Position numbers and translations under genes: made by a program | Notes under the pieces: generated by a model | Told to the model about the DNA's origin: nothing | Databases searched by the model: none | What the model saw: the letters and a program-made list of their open reading frames with translations, nothing else | Shown: positions 34,751 through 46,800 of the stretch, piece by piece | Layout of the letters: every line of letters begins with the position of its first letter | Numbering within the stretch: position 1 is the stretch's first letter | From: Akebia trifoliata | Taxonomy: Eukaryota > Streptophyta > Magnoliopsida > Ranunculales > Lardizabalaceae | Length of the DNA stretch: 64,000 nucleotides | Assembly (NCBI GenBank): GCA_017979445.1 | Contig: CM030706.1 | Coordinates: 25,956,281 to 26,020,280, forward strand | Direction of reading: 5' to 3'

Positions 34751-35672
34751 ATGGGTCCACGACCCATATCCATTTCAATTAGGTTCACAACCTAGATCCA
34801 TTTCAACTGGGTCCACGACCTAGATCCATTTCAATTGGGTCCACGACCCAGATCCATTTCAATTGGTTCCGTGATCTAGATCCGTATCAACTGGGTCCTC
34901 GACCCAGATCCATTCCAACTGGGTCCACGACCCAAATGTCGAAGACCCATATCCATTCCAGTTGGGTCCACGACCTAAATCCATCTCAATTGGGTCCACG
35001 ACTCAGATCCATCTCAACTAAGTCCATGACCCAGATCACTACAATTGGGTCTATGATCCAGATCGACTATAACTGGGTCCAAGACCCAGATCCACTACAA
35101 CTGTAGCCAAGATCTAGATACATCACAATTGGGTCTGTGACCCAGATCTACGTCAACTGGGTCCCCGACCCAGATCCATTCCAATTAGGTTCACGACCCA
35201 GATCCATTTCAACTAGGTCTACGACCCAGTTGTCAAAGACCCATATCCATTCCAACTAGGTCCACGACCCATCTTAACTAGGTCCACGACCCAAATCCAT
35301 CTCAACTGGGTTCACGACCCAAATCACTACAACTGGGTCCATGACCTAGATCCACTACAACTGGGTCCAAAACCCAGATCTACTACAATTGAGGCAAAGG
35401 CACAGATACATCACAACTGGGTCACCGACCTAGATCCACGTCAACTGGGTCCCTGACCCAGATCCATTACAAATGGGTCTATGACCCAGATCCATTTCAA
35501 CTGGATTCACGACCTAGTTGTCCAAGACCCAGATCCATCACAATTGGGTCCCCAACCCAGATCCTAAAACTAGGTCCATGATCTAGATCCATTTCAACTG
35601 GGTCCACGACCCAGATCCATTTCAACTGGGTCCACGATCCAAATCCACTACAAGTAGGTTTACGACCCATAT
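34751..35672 (+). repeat. Module A, array 1
   Basis: About 30 variants of the 28-bp GGGTCCACGACCCAGATCCA unit. Many keep the perfect 7-bp inverted arms CTGGGTC / GACCCAG. Confidence 0.85.
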
Positions 35673-36004
35673 CAAACTAAGTCCATTATATGATCTAAGA
35701 AGGCTGAAAACTAATCAATCAACTCAAATTAATTAAATCTTTTTCAATAAAAAAAAATTTTAAGCACCAATTGTAGTTCTTGATCAAAGTCGGGGTCAAG
35801 AAAGATCTTGTCCTGTTGATACAAGGGAGATAGACTACGTCTATTCAAGGAAATGAGATGATTTAAGAGTGCCATTGTGAGCCGCCTCTTCCCTGGAGAT
35901 CTGACTGGTTGGCATTGATTTCATAGAATTGAGTTGAGGGCTAACAAAACAAAATGTCTTTTCAACTCGACTTATTTGCAGCAATCCACTTTTTCGAGAT
36001 GTTA
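35673..36004 (+). repeat. Spacer 1 of the higher-order repeat
   Basis: Unique stretch of about 330 bp, with GACTACGTCTATTCAAGG and GATCTGACTGGTTGGCATTG, repeated at 37273, 38521 and 40109. It has no open frame kept across copies. Confidence 0.85.
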
Positions 36005-36570
36005 TACCGACTCTGTGTCGATGCCAGCCCTGTGCTGATGTAATTATTTTTTCTCAATGTTATACCGACTCCGTGTCAATGCCAGCTCCATACTCATGCC
36101 AATTCCTTGCTGATGCCAACTCCATGTTGATGCCGACTTCGTGTCGATGCCAGCTCCGTACTGAGATAATTTTTCTTTCAAAAAAAATATTTTACCGACT
36201 CCGAGTCGATGCCAGCTCCGTGTTGATGTAATTCTTTTTTCAAAAGGTTTTACGAACTCCGTGTTGATGCCAACTCCATGCTGATATCAACTCCGTGTTG
36301 ATGCCGACTTCGTGTCGATACTAGCTCCGTGCTGAGACAATTCTTTTTTTCAAAAAAATATTTTATCGACTACGTGTCGATGCCAGCTCCGTGCTTATGA
36401 AATTCCATTTTTCAAATTTTTTTCGACTCCGTGTCGATGCCAGCTCTGTGCTGATGCCAACTCCGTGTTGATGCCAGCTCTGTGTTGATGTAATTATTTT
36501 TAAAAATACACAATCCAGCTCCGCGCTGATGCCAACTCCGTGTTGATGTCGGCTCCGCGCTAAGACACCC
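36005..36570 (+). repeat. Module B, array 1
   Basis: CGACTCCGTGTCGATGCCAG and CTCCGTGCTGATGTAATT units, alternating with T-rich links (TTTTTTCAAAAAAATATTTTA). Confidence 0.85.
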
Positions 36571-36620
36571 GTTTTTTAAAACCCATTTACCTTATAATAA
36601 TTATTTTCAAAAATACAGAT

Positions 36621-37272
36621 TCCAACTAGGTCCATGACCCATATCCATTTTAACAGGGTCCACAACCCAATTTTCCAAGGCCCATATCCATTCTAGCTGG
36701 GTCCACGACCCAAATCCATCTCAACTAGGTTCACGATCCAGGTCCATCTCAACTGGGTTCACGACCCAAATCACTACAACTGGGTCCAAGACCCAGATCC
36801 ACTACAATAGGGGCCAGGATCCAGATACATCACAACTGGGTCCGTGACCCAGATCTGCGTCAATTGGGTCCCCGACCCAGATCCATTCCTACGGTGTCCA
36901 CGACCTAGATCCATTTCAACTGGGTCCACGACCCAATTGTCCAAGACCCAGAACCATCACAACTGGGTCTCCGACCTAGATCCTAAAACTAGGCCCATGA
37001 CCCAGATCCATTTCAACTAGGTCCACGACCCAATTGCCCAAGACCCAGATCCATCACAACTGGATCCCCGATCCAGATCCTACAACTAGGTCCACGACCC
37101 AGATCCATTTCAACTGGGTCCATGACCTAGATCCATTTTAACTGGGTCCACGACCCAAATCCACTAAACTCGATCCACGACCCAAATCTATTTCAACTGG
37201 GTCCACTATCCAAATCTACTACAAATAGGTCTACGACCCAGATCTATTTCAAATCGGGTCTATGACCCAGAT
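36621..37272 (+). repeat. Module A, array 2
   Basis: Second array of the GGGTCCACGACCC unit. It is followed by spacer 2 (37273-37610) and a short module B (37611-37768), the reduced one that accounts for the 1249-bp period. Confidence 0.85.
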
Positions 37273-37831
37273 CAAACTAAGTCCATTATATGATCTAACA
37301 AGGCTGAAAATTGATCTATCAACTCAAATTAATTCAATCTTTTTCAAAAAAAATAATAATAATTTAAAGCACCAATTGCAGTCTTGATCAAAGTCGGTGC
37401 CTATAAAGATCTTGACCTGGTTATATGAGGGAGATAGACTACGTCTATTCAAGGAAATGAGGTGATTTAAGAGTGCCATTGTGCGCCGTCTCTTCCCTGA
37501 AAATCTGACTGGTTGGCATTGATTTCATAGAATTGGGATGAGGGCTAACAAAAAAAAATATCTTTTCAACTTGACTTGTTTGCAGCAATCCACTTTTTCA
37601 AAATGTTATACCTACTCCGTGTCGATGCCAGCCCTGTGCTAATGTAATTATTTTTTCTCAATATTATACCGACTCCGTGTCGATGCTAGCTCCGTACGGA
37701 TGCCAACTCAGTGTTGATGCAACTCCATGTTGATGCCGACTTCGTGTTGATGCCGGCTCCACGCTGAGTGACCATTTGTTTTAAAACCTGTTTACCTTAT
37801 AATAAATACCTTATAATAATTATTTTCAAAA

Positions 37832-38520
37832 ATACACATTCCATCTAGGTCCACGACATAGATACATTTCAACAGGGTCTACGACTCAATTGTCCGAGAC
37901 CCATATCCATTCTACCTGGGTCCACAACCCAGATCCATCCCAATTGGGTCCATGACCCAGATCAATCTCAAATGGGTTCACGACCCAAATCACTACAACT
38001 GGGTCCATGACCCCAGATCCACTACGATTGGGTCCAAGACCCAGATCCACTACAATTGGGGCCAAGACCCAGATACATCACAACTGGGTTCGTGACCTAA
38101 ATCTGCGTCAATTGGGTCCCCGACCTAGATCTATTCCAAATGGGTCCACGACCCAGATCCATTTCAACTGGGTCCACGACCCAATTGTCCAAGACCCAGA
38201 TCCATCACAACTGGATCCCCGACCCAGATCCTATAACTAGGTGTATGACCTAGATCCATTTCAACGGGGTCCACAACCCAGTTTTCCAAGACCTAGATCT
38301 ATCACAACTAGGTCCCCGATCCAGATCCTACAACTAGGTCCACGACCCAGATCTATTTCAACTCGGTCCATGATCCAGATCTATTTCAACTGGGTCAACG
38401 ACCCAAATCCAATATAACTGGGTCCATGACCCAGATCCATTTCAATTGGATCCACGATCCAAATCCACTACAACTAGGTCTACGACCCAGATCTATTTCA
38501 AATCGAGTCCACGACCCATA
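37832..38520 (+). repeat. Module A, array 3
   Basis: Third array of the same unit, followed by spacer 3 (38521-38850) and module B array 3 (38851-39344). Confidence 0.85.
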
Positions 38521-39409
38521 TCAAACTAAGTCCATTTTATGATCTAACAAGGCTGAAAACTTATCAATCAACTCAAATTAATTAAATATTTTTCAACAAA
38601 AAAAAAATTAAAGCACCAATTGCAGTTCTTGATCAAAGTCGGTGCCTAGAAAGATTTTGTCCTGTTGATACGAGGGAGATAGACTACGTTTATTCAAGAA
38701 AATGAGGTGGTTTAAGAGTTCCATTGTGCGCCATCTCTTCCCTGGAGATCTGACTGGTCGGCATTGATTTAATAGAATTGGGTTGAGGGCTAACAAAGAA
38801 AATATCTTTTCAACTCGACTTGTTTGCAGCAATCTACTTTTTCAAAATATTATACCGACTCCGTGTCGATGCCAGTCCCGTGCTGATGTAATTATTTTTT
38901 CTTAATGTTATACTGACTCCGTGTCGATGCCAACTCCGTGCTGATGCTAACTCCGTGTTGATGCCAACTCCATGTTGATGCCCAACTCCGTGTCGATGCC
39001 AGCTTCGTGCTGAGATAAATTTTTTTTTGAAAAAAAATATTTTACCGACTTCGTGTCGATGCCAGCTCCGCGTTGATGTAATTCTTTTTCGAAAAGGTTT
39101 TATCAACTCCGTGTTGATGCCAACTCCGTGCTGATGTCAACTCTGTGTTGATACCGAATCTGTGTCGATGCCAGTTCCGTGCTGAGATAATTCTTTTTTT
39201 CAAAAAAATATTTTATCGATTTCGTGTCGATGCTAGCTTCGTGTTGATGTCAGCTCTATACTGATGTAATTATTTTAAAAAATACACAATCCAGCTCCGC
39301 GCTGATGCTAACTCCATGTTGATGCCAGCTCCGCGTTGAGAGACCCTTTGTTTTAAAACCCGTTTACCTTATAATAAATATCTTATAATAATTATTTTCA
39401 AAAATACAC

Positions 39410-40108
39410 ATTCCAACTAGGTCCACGACCCAGATCCATTTCAACTAGGTCTACGACTCAATTGTCCAACACCCATATCCATTCTAGCTGGGTCCATGAC
39501 TCAGATCTATCTCAACTGGTTCCACGACCCAGATCCATCTCAACTGGGTTCACGACCCAAATCACTACAATTGGGTCCATGACCCAGATCCTCTACAATT
39601 GGGTCTAAGACCCAGATCCACTACAATTGGGGCCAAGACCCAGATACATCACAATTGGGTCCATGACCCATATCAGCGTCCATTGGGTCCCCGACCCAGA
39701 TCCATTCCAAATTGGTCCACGACACAGATCCATTTCAACTAAGTCCACTACCTAGTTGTCCAAGACCCAAATCCATCACAATTAGGTCCTCGACCTAGAT
39801 CCTACAACTAGGTCCATGACCCAGATCCATTTCAACTGGGTCCACGACGCAGTTGTCCAAGACCCAGATCTATCACAACTAAGTCCCCGATCCAGATCCT
39901 ACAACTAGGTCCATGACCCAGATCCATTTCAACTTGGTCCATGACCCAGATCCATTTCAACTGGGTTCATGCCCAGATCTACTAGAACTTGGTCCACGAC
40001 CCAGATTTACTAGAACTAGGTCCAGATCCATTTCAACTGGGTCCACGATCCAAATCCACTACAACTAGGTCTACGACCCGGATCTACTTCAAATCGGGTC
40101 CACGACCC
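39410..40108 (+). repeat. Module A, array 4
   Basis: Fourth array, followed by spacer 4 (40109-40440) and module B array 4 (40441-41014). A TTATAATAAATACCTTATAATAATTATT link follows and is interrupted at 41061/41062 by E4. The intact link reads on into TTCAAAAATACACATTCC at 37820 and 39394. Confidence 0.85.
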
Positions 40109-41061
40109 ATATCAAACTAAGTCCATTATATGATCTAACAAGGTTGAAAACTGATCAATCAACTCAAATTAATTCAATCTTTTTCAACAAAAAAAAAAAT
40201 TTAAATGCACCAATTGCAGTTCTTGATGAAAGACGGTGCCTAGAAAGATCTTGACTTGTTGATACGAGGGAGATAGACTACGTCTATTCAAGGAAATGAA
40301 GTGATTTAATAGTGCCGTTGTGCGTCGTCTCTTCCCTAGAGATCTGACTGGTTGGCATTGATTTCATAGAATTGGGTTGAGGGCTAGCAAAAAAATGTTT
40401 TTTCAACTCGACTTGTTTACAGCAATCCACTTTTTCATAATGTTATACTGACTCCGTGTCGATGCCAACCCTGTGCTGATGTAATTATTTTTTCTCAATG
40501 TTATACCGACTTCGTGTCAATGCCAGCTCTGTACTGATGCCAACTCCGTGTTGATGCCAACTCCATGTTGATACCAATTCTGTGTCGATGCCAGCTCCGT
40601 GTTGAGAAAATTTCATTTTCAAAAAAAAATATTTTACCGACTCCGTGTCGATGTCAGCTCCGCGTTGATGTAAATTTTTTTGCAAAAGATTTTACCAACA
40701 TCGTGTTGATGCCAACTCCATGCTGATGTCAACTCCGTGTTGATGCTGACTCCGTGTCGATGCCAGCTCCGTACTAAGATATTTCTTTTTTTCAAAAAAA
40801 TATTTTATCGACTCCGTATCGATGCTAGCTTCGCGCTTATGAAATTTCATTTTTCAAAATGTTTTCGACTTCGTGTCGATGCCAACTCTGTGCGGATGCC
40901 AACTCTGTGTTGATGCCAGCTCTGTGCTGATGTAATTATTTTCAAAAATACACAATCCAGATATGCGTTGATGCTAACTCCGTGTTGATGTCGGCTCTGT
41001 GCTGAGAGACCCTTTGTTTTAAAACCCGTTTACTTTATAATAAATACCTTATAATAATTAT

Positions 41062-43278
41062 TGTAGATACGTAGCTTTCATCATTATGACAGCCACATCT
41101 ACTAAAATTTGGAGTCGCCACCATTCAAGTTGTGAGTGGGTGTGAATGGTAACCCGATGTACATTTTCCAAAAAAAGTGACATTTTTGGCATTAGTGACT
41201 CGTAATGGATAGGGAACTAATCGAACCTAAGGATTCGAGTAAGCGGCTCGGTTGGAGAAAAGGGAAGGTGTTAGGCACCCTTTTCTCCCCGTCAAGTGGC
41301 GGTAACCTCTACGCAACTTGGTCATTTTGATTTAAAAAAAAAATGAAAAACAGTGTGCCTCGTGGGTGTATTTGTACCCTAAGTAGGGATTCACTTTTGG
41401 CTTGATCATAGGGTCATTTTATTGATGGAAATGACCATTTTTTCATTCTCAACTCATTTAAAACAAAATGAAAAGAAAGGGATACTAAAAAAGGAAGAAG
41501 AGGATAGAGAGAGAAAGGGGGGGTTGCACTTTGAACCCACCTTGAAGCTTCAAGGTTCTCTTTTTCTTCCTTCCTCTTCTAGGCTTCTTGATTTCACTTG
41601 AGTTCTTAGTAGGTTATGAGAGAGTATGTATATTTTTTTTAAGGTTATAGTGAGAGTAGGAGAGTAGAAGAGAAATAAGTAGTGATTAGATTTTTTTTTT
41701 CTAGTAAGACTTGGTAACCATTTTTTGAAGGAGAGGAGGGGTACTTATAGGTGTTTGGGGAATGTTTGAGGGTATAATGGGGTAAAAAATTGGGAGAATA
41801 GAGAATGGCATGGGTTTTTGAAGTGAAGGGTATGAAATTTTGAGTGTAAGTGAGGGTAATTGTGTAATGAGGGAAATGGGTTGTGTTTTGACCCAAATGA
41901 TTTGGATCTTACCCAAATCTATTTGGGTAGAGTGTTTGGTGGGGTGAGATGAGTGGTGGTTGATAGAGAGGAGTGGGGGTGTAAGGGGGTTATTTAGAGA
42001 ATGAGTGTTAGGTTGGTTGAAGAGGTGAGGTATTTAGATTTAGGAGAATGGGTTGTGTAAGAGGTTGGTAGATTGATTTTTGGGAGGAGGAAGGGGATGA
42101 TGCCATGTGGCATATGTGATGAGAGGGTGTGGTGATGAGATTGGTTGATTGGTTGATGGTGATTGTTTGATTAGAGAGAAAAGTATGGGTTGGTTAGTTG
42201 ATGATGAGGAAAGTATGGGTTGAGGTGATTTTGTTAGAGTATTTTAAGGAAAATGATGGGTTGTGATGTGGGTGGTTGTTGATGTTAGAGAATGATGATG
42301 GATTAGGGTATGGGTTGAGGTGTTGGTGGTTGATGATATTAAAGAATGGGGATAGGTTAGGTTAGGGTAGGGTATGGGTTGAGGTGATTTTGGAGAGAGG
42401 TGATGTGGGTTAGATGGAGTGTTTAGAGAATAGTGATGGGGATAGGTGATTAGATGAGAGAGGTGAAGGGTGGTGATGACATGTGTTATCTTTCGATGTT
42501 GGGAAGGTGATTGGTTGATGTGGGTTGGATAGTATGATGTCTTGTGGGCTGTTAGTGTTGGGCTTGGATTTTAAGATGGGTTGTAAGTTATTTTGACTTT
42601 GATGGAATTTGTTTTGTATTGAATTTTTGGGGGTGGGTTTATTTTAGGGTTAAGGTGATGTGGGATCGATTTTGGGTTGAGGGTAAGGTGAGAAATTGTT
42701 TTAGGAAAGAAGCGAAGGTTTGTGGGCTTCGAATGGGCTTAGGGTGTTTGCGGGTTTGGGGATGGAGCGATGGAAGGTTGGTATCCCAAGTCTCTCACCT
42801 TTTCTAATTTATTAATTTTTTGTTTGGATTTTTGAAATCATTGATTTGATAAAAAATGTCACGTGTTGGCAACTTGGTCCCTTTAGGCCCGTTGGAGAAT
42901 TTTATCGATTTTTTGGATGCAAGCGTGGAGTGGTGAAGGTTGAACATGTGTCAGATGGGTCGCAACCCTTATGTGGGTCCCTTAGACCATTGGGTGGTTT
43001 TGGGGGCCTTGGTTTAACGAAATTGTCACTTTTTTAACTTTTTGGGCCTTTGAGGCCCGTTGGCCTATTTTGTTGGAAAAACAATATTTGAATGGAACGG
43101 AGCATGCCGAGCTCTTTGGTGAACCTACTAACCCATTGAGAGGTGTTAGAGGCTTTGATGTGTCAAAAATGTCAAATTTTAATGCTTCGGGCCTTTGAGG
43201 CTTGTTGGCCAAATTTATAGGAAAATCCTATTTTTGGGCCCTTTCGAGTGAGGGCCCATTCAAATTGGGGTGTCTACA
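41062..43278 (-). mobile_element. 3' LTR of element E4 (family A)
   Basis: A 2217-bp LTR that on the minus strand begins TGTAGACACCCCAATTTGAA (43278) and ends GTATCTACA (41062). It keeps TGGCGACTCC (41111-41120, complement) and the GGGTGCCTAACACCTT box (about 41264-41280, complement). It has several GGGCCTTTGAGGCCCG-type units at its 5' end, as E3 does. Right of it are the polypurine tract and conserved 3' interior. Left of it the repeat array of E3 starts without a gap. Confidence 0.88.
41742..41749 (-). promoter_or_regulatory. TATA box of the E4 3' LTR
   Basis: The complement reads TATAAGTA in AACACCTATAAGTACCCC, the variant of the TATAAATA box of E1 and E3. Confidence 0.55.
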
Positions 43279-43293
43279 GCTGCCTTTCTTTGC
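43279..43293 (-). promoter_or_regulatory. Polypurine tract of E4
   Basis: The complement GCAAAGAAAGGCAGC is purine-rich and touches the LTR. It is the likely primer of plus-strand synthesis. Confidence 0.75.
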
Positions 43294-43770
43294 AGGAATT
43301 GCGTGCAAAGAACTGTAAAGAATAGACTAAACCCTTATTTGTACAGGCCAGACGAAAATTTGCAAAACACGACTTCGAATTACCGGTCGAATTGATGACT
43401 TTTGTAGAAAATGGTTACTCAAGCACGGGGTCTGACAGAGTTACCTTATTGATTCCTTGGTCTCGATGGCGCGGAGCTCGTGTGAGACTTTGGATTTGAT
43501 GCAGATTTAGTGATTTTTGAAATTTAGGTATTTCTCAGTCGTGTTTTAACAAATCGAAATTGAGTGCAACTCGAAAGGATTTTGAAATTTTTCCGATTTT
43601 TCTGATTTTTTTGATTTTTTGATTGATTTTTTTTTGATTATTTATTTATTTATTTATTTTTGATTTCGATTTTTGATTTTTTGATTTTTATTTGATTTTT
43701 GGTTTTGATTTTGATTTTTGATTTTTATTTGATTTTTTATTTTGATTTTTATTTTTTTATTCAATGACTG
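43294..43770 (-). other. Conserved 3' interior and low-complexity tract of E4
   Basis: The first 250 bp match 7500-7745 of E1 inverted, without a frame. 43560-43765 is GATTTTTGATTTTT low complexity, the counterpart of 7230-7480. The 65-aa frame over it is a K/N/Q artefact. Confidence 0.65.
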
Positions 43771-43830
43771 ATCCGTGCTTGAGGCACGGATGGTATCTGG
43801 AGCGATTTCATCCGTGTTTGAAAAACGGGT
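43771..43830. repeat. Two palindromes near the E4 3' end
   Basis: 43771-43791 is ATCCGTG-CTTGAGG-CACGGAT with perfect 7-bp arms. 43809-43830 is a decayed copy (CATCCGTGTTTGAAAAACGGGT). The solo LTR inserted just after the second. Confidence 0.8.
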
Positions 43831-43837
43831 AGCGCTC

Positions 43838-46800
43838 TCTAGACATCCCATTTTTGCATCTGCCTAATTCGACAATTCGTCACCTGGTTACCGTGAATTC
43901 CTAATGATGATCGTAAAAAACTCGAAGGCTTGTAAGTACTATCCATGATTCCTTCTGTTTTCACTCTTTTCATCTCTCCTACTCGTTACGACTCGACATA
44001 GAAATTTACGCATGCTTAGGATCGCTACACGTTACACCCAATTTAGCAAGCACGTACGCTTAGGTTCGCTACACAGTTCGATAACCTAGAGACTTCGCTA
44101 CGCTAGGAAAATACGACTTTGAAACATAGAAATAATCACGTTGGAACTGAAAGAAACTTCACGCTAAAATTCGTAAAAATTTGTAAAAATTGACAAAATG
44201 ACGAAAATGCCCCTCATAAATTTCGGACCTCTGAAAGACTTCGAAAGTGCCTCCATTGCACTCAGAACATGATTTCCAGTCTAACGGGACCGAAACCGAC
44301 GAAAACAGAGAAATTTAAGAAAAATCATAAAAATGACCGAAATGCCCCTCAACCTCCAAATTCAACTTAAAGATTCCGATCCTTAGGAAAATGTAACAAG
44401 AATCAAACCTAATTAAAAATCCAATTTAAACTAAAAAATAAAATCAAATTAAAAATTAAACAATTAAAATCAAATTCAAAATTAAACAATTAAAATTAAA
44501 ATCAAACAACCGACCAAATTAAAATTAAAACGTAATCAACAAATTAAATACAATAAATTTAAAAAATAAAAATAAAAAAAATCGATCAACCAATTAAAAA
44601 ATTTCAGTTAATTAATCAACCAATAAATTAAAAAATGTCAAATTCAATCGATCAACCAAATAAAACCTAAATCAAATGGCCAATTAATAATTAAAACTCA
44701 AATTAAAAATTAAAATCAAATTAAATTTTTAGCCAAACTCAAAATAAAAATTAACCAACTAATAAAACTTAAAATTAAAAAATTAATTAACAAACAAAAA
44801 TTAATCAAATCGATAAAATAAAAATTAAACCGACCAACCGTAACTCGACAACTCGAGACTATAATGATACGAGTAGCAGGGAATCATCCCACCTCCATTA
44901 TCTTAAAAGAAGGAAAATACGTGTCAATGGGAAAAAAAGAGAAAGAAAATAAAAAAGAAAAATTAGAAAGAACGAAAATAGAAGTCTTTTCTTAGAAGAA
45001 GGACGTCTCCTTCTTCTTCTTCGGTGGGATTCTCTCCACTTTCTTCTTCCTCTCTCAACATCCTAGGACTAGAACGTCTCTTCTTCTCTATTGGGCTCAC
45101 AGACCTCTCTCTCTCCTTGTTCATCTTCCCTTATTCTCTTCTCCAACGTTTCCACTGCAACTCCCTCCCTTCCACTGCACTTCATCCTTTCCATTCACCT
45201 TCATCATCTCCACTGCTGCAACAGCACTCCCAGCCCTCTTTATCACGCCTTTTATACTTCTCCAGCCTTCTCTCTGTCTTCAGTTCATCTTCAATAACTT
45301 CCCCAACAGCATAACACGTCCCTGCATACATCTTTGTTCCTATCTTTGCACAGCACAACACCCCAATACAGCCACGTTTTGGCTGAACCTGAGCGCCCCA
45401 TTGCTGCCCTCCTCTCTTCTCCACGTTTTCTTTTCACAGCCTATCTCTGTGCTGCACTTCCACTTGAACTCCCTCCCTGATTTTTAGAACAACCCACACA
45501 GCAGAATGAGTGAAGAATGATAAGAGATCAAATAGAAGAATAAGTGAAGAAGAAGAAGAATAGAAGGAAGAGGACCTACATGTGCATACCTATTGCCCCA
45601 GAAACAGCCCCAAATACCTCCTCTCCTCTTCGTTTTTCTACCATTAAAACCACCCACATACCTCCATTTTTTCTCCACCATTGAAACCAGCATAAAACTC
45701 ACGGTTTAGCCTCCCATTAATATGGTTTCATTCTCCTTTTAATATCCCCACAGCTACCCCTCTCCTCTCTTAAAACCTTCTGGTAGCAGTACTCTTGTCT
45801 CCCATTTTCTATTCTATCCTAGCAGCCATTAACGTCTGATACAGCCTCTCCGTCCTCTTCTCCATCACATCGTTTACCTTCTTCTTCAATTTACCCCAGC
45901 AACAACAGCTCTCTGCCCCTTTTTTCTCTCCACGTTATCTTCTGCAAGGTCTTCTTGGACAGATTCAGATTATCATCCTTGCCCTCACGCCCATCTCTAG
46001 TGCCCATGCAGCACTTCATCATCAATCTACCTCTCCGTCTTCTTCTTCAATCGATATCCTAGTACCGGGTATTCACAGCCTTTAGGTCCTCCCTGAAGGA
46101 ATCAACTCGTCATCTTTCTCTACTAGGTAAGTTTGGTTCATTTTTATTTTCATTTTTTTTATGGCATAATTTATTGCATGTTGATAAGATTAGAAAAACA
46201 TTTTTAGGTTTTTTTTTATGTTCTTATTTGTTTGCATTTCAATAGCGTTAGGAGAATGTTTTTATTTATTTATTTGTTTTTTATTTCTTTATTTTTTATG
46301 TTTCTATTTGTTTTTGCATATTGATAGGATTAGGGCAATATTGTTATATTTTATTTTTATTTTATTTTTGCATGTTAGTATTAGGAGATTGTTACTGTTA
46401 AAGTGCTATGATCATTGTGCCCGAGTTTGATTTGTATGACTCATGATGATATTCGATTTTCTTGTAATGAGGACAAAAAAATATATTTTTGGGATGAGTT
46501 GGTGATGAGTCTAGAATTATTCCATGTGATTAATGTACCCTTTGACTTGATAAACATGCATGTCGATTAATTGTTTTGAAAAGATTGGAAATTATGCTTG
46601 CATGCACGTTTGGTTACTTTGAAAATTGATTGAGTGTGGATTTCTTCTCCAAATTTGTAAAGTTCGTAGGCATTGGTATTTGTTGATCTCCAGTTTGATG
46701 AGCATGGTAATGTGGAATTCTTCATTGTTATTTTTGTTAATTTTCGTTCATCTTGGAAAACCATTTGTTCGTAAATTTCTAATTTAGAATGTCCACATCT

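Larger units (their letters stand above)
31074..41061 (+). mobile_element. Element E3, 5' part of a family-A Tat/Ogre-like retrotransposon
   Basis: E3 comprises a 5' LTR, primer binding site, a leader of about 1.1 kb and 6.3 kb of higher-order tandem repeats, all on the plus strand. The gag-pol body is not next to it, because a minus-strand element of the same family (E4) begins at 41062 inside the last repeat. The left flank CTATT (31069-31073) would be its target duplication. The rest of E3 should continue to the right of E4, outside the window. E3 itself entered the decayed ORF region ending at 30959. Confidence 0.8.
34751..41061 (+). repeat. Higher-order tandem repeat of the E3 leader (period about 1.6 kb)
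   Basis: Three modules alternate. Module A: units of about 28 bp built on CTGGGTCCACGACCCAG plus ATCCATTTCAA. Spacer: a unique stretch starting GTCCATTATATGATCTAA. Module B: units of 16-34 bp built on GACTCCGTGTCGATGCCAGC and TCCGTGCTGATG. The order A-spacer-B occurs four times. The spacer starts at 35681, 37281, 38530 and 40121, so the periods are 1600, 1249 (part of B lost) and 1591 bp. The last B module is cut at 41061 by E4. Frames through module B on the minus strand read as His/Gly/Thr repeats and are not genes. Confidence 0.93.

Noticed and set aside
38834..39106. 90-aa minus-strand ORF rich in RHGVG/HQHGVG, and the similar 40485-40685 ORF
   Set aside because: Both are translations of module B repeats; they differ between repeat copies and lack any gene context.
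34751..41061. CRISPR-like regular repeats
   Set aside because: The units are variable, have no unique spacers of constant length, are nested in a 1.6-kb repeat and belong to a plant retrotransposon leader.
41062..43278. E3 and E4 as one element rearranged by inversion
   Set aside because: E4 has its own complete 3' LTR with correct terminus abutting the array and its own polypurine tract, which insertion explains more simply. The far junction is needed for proof.
45024..45424. Overlapping 80-96-aa ORFs on both strands
   Set aside because: They lie in the pyrimidine-rich part of the family-C solo LTR, and composition alone explains the open frames.
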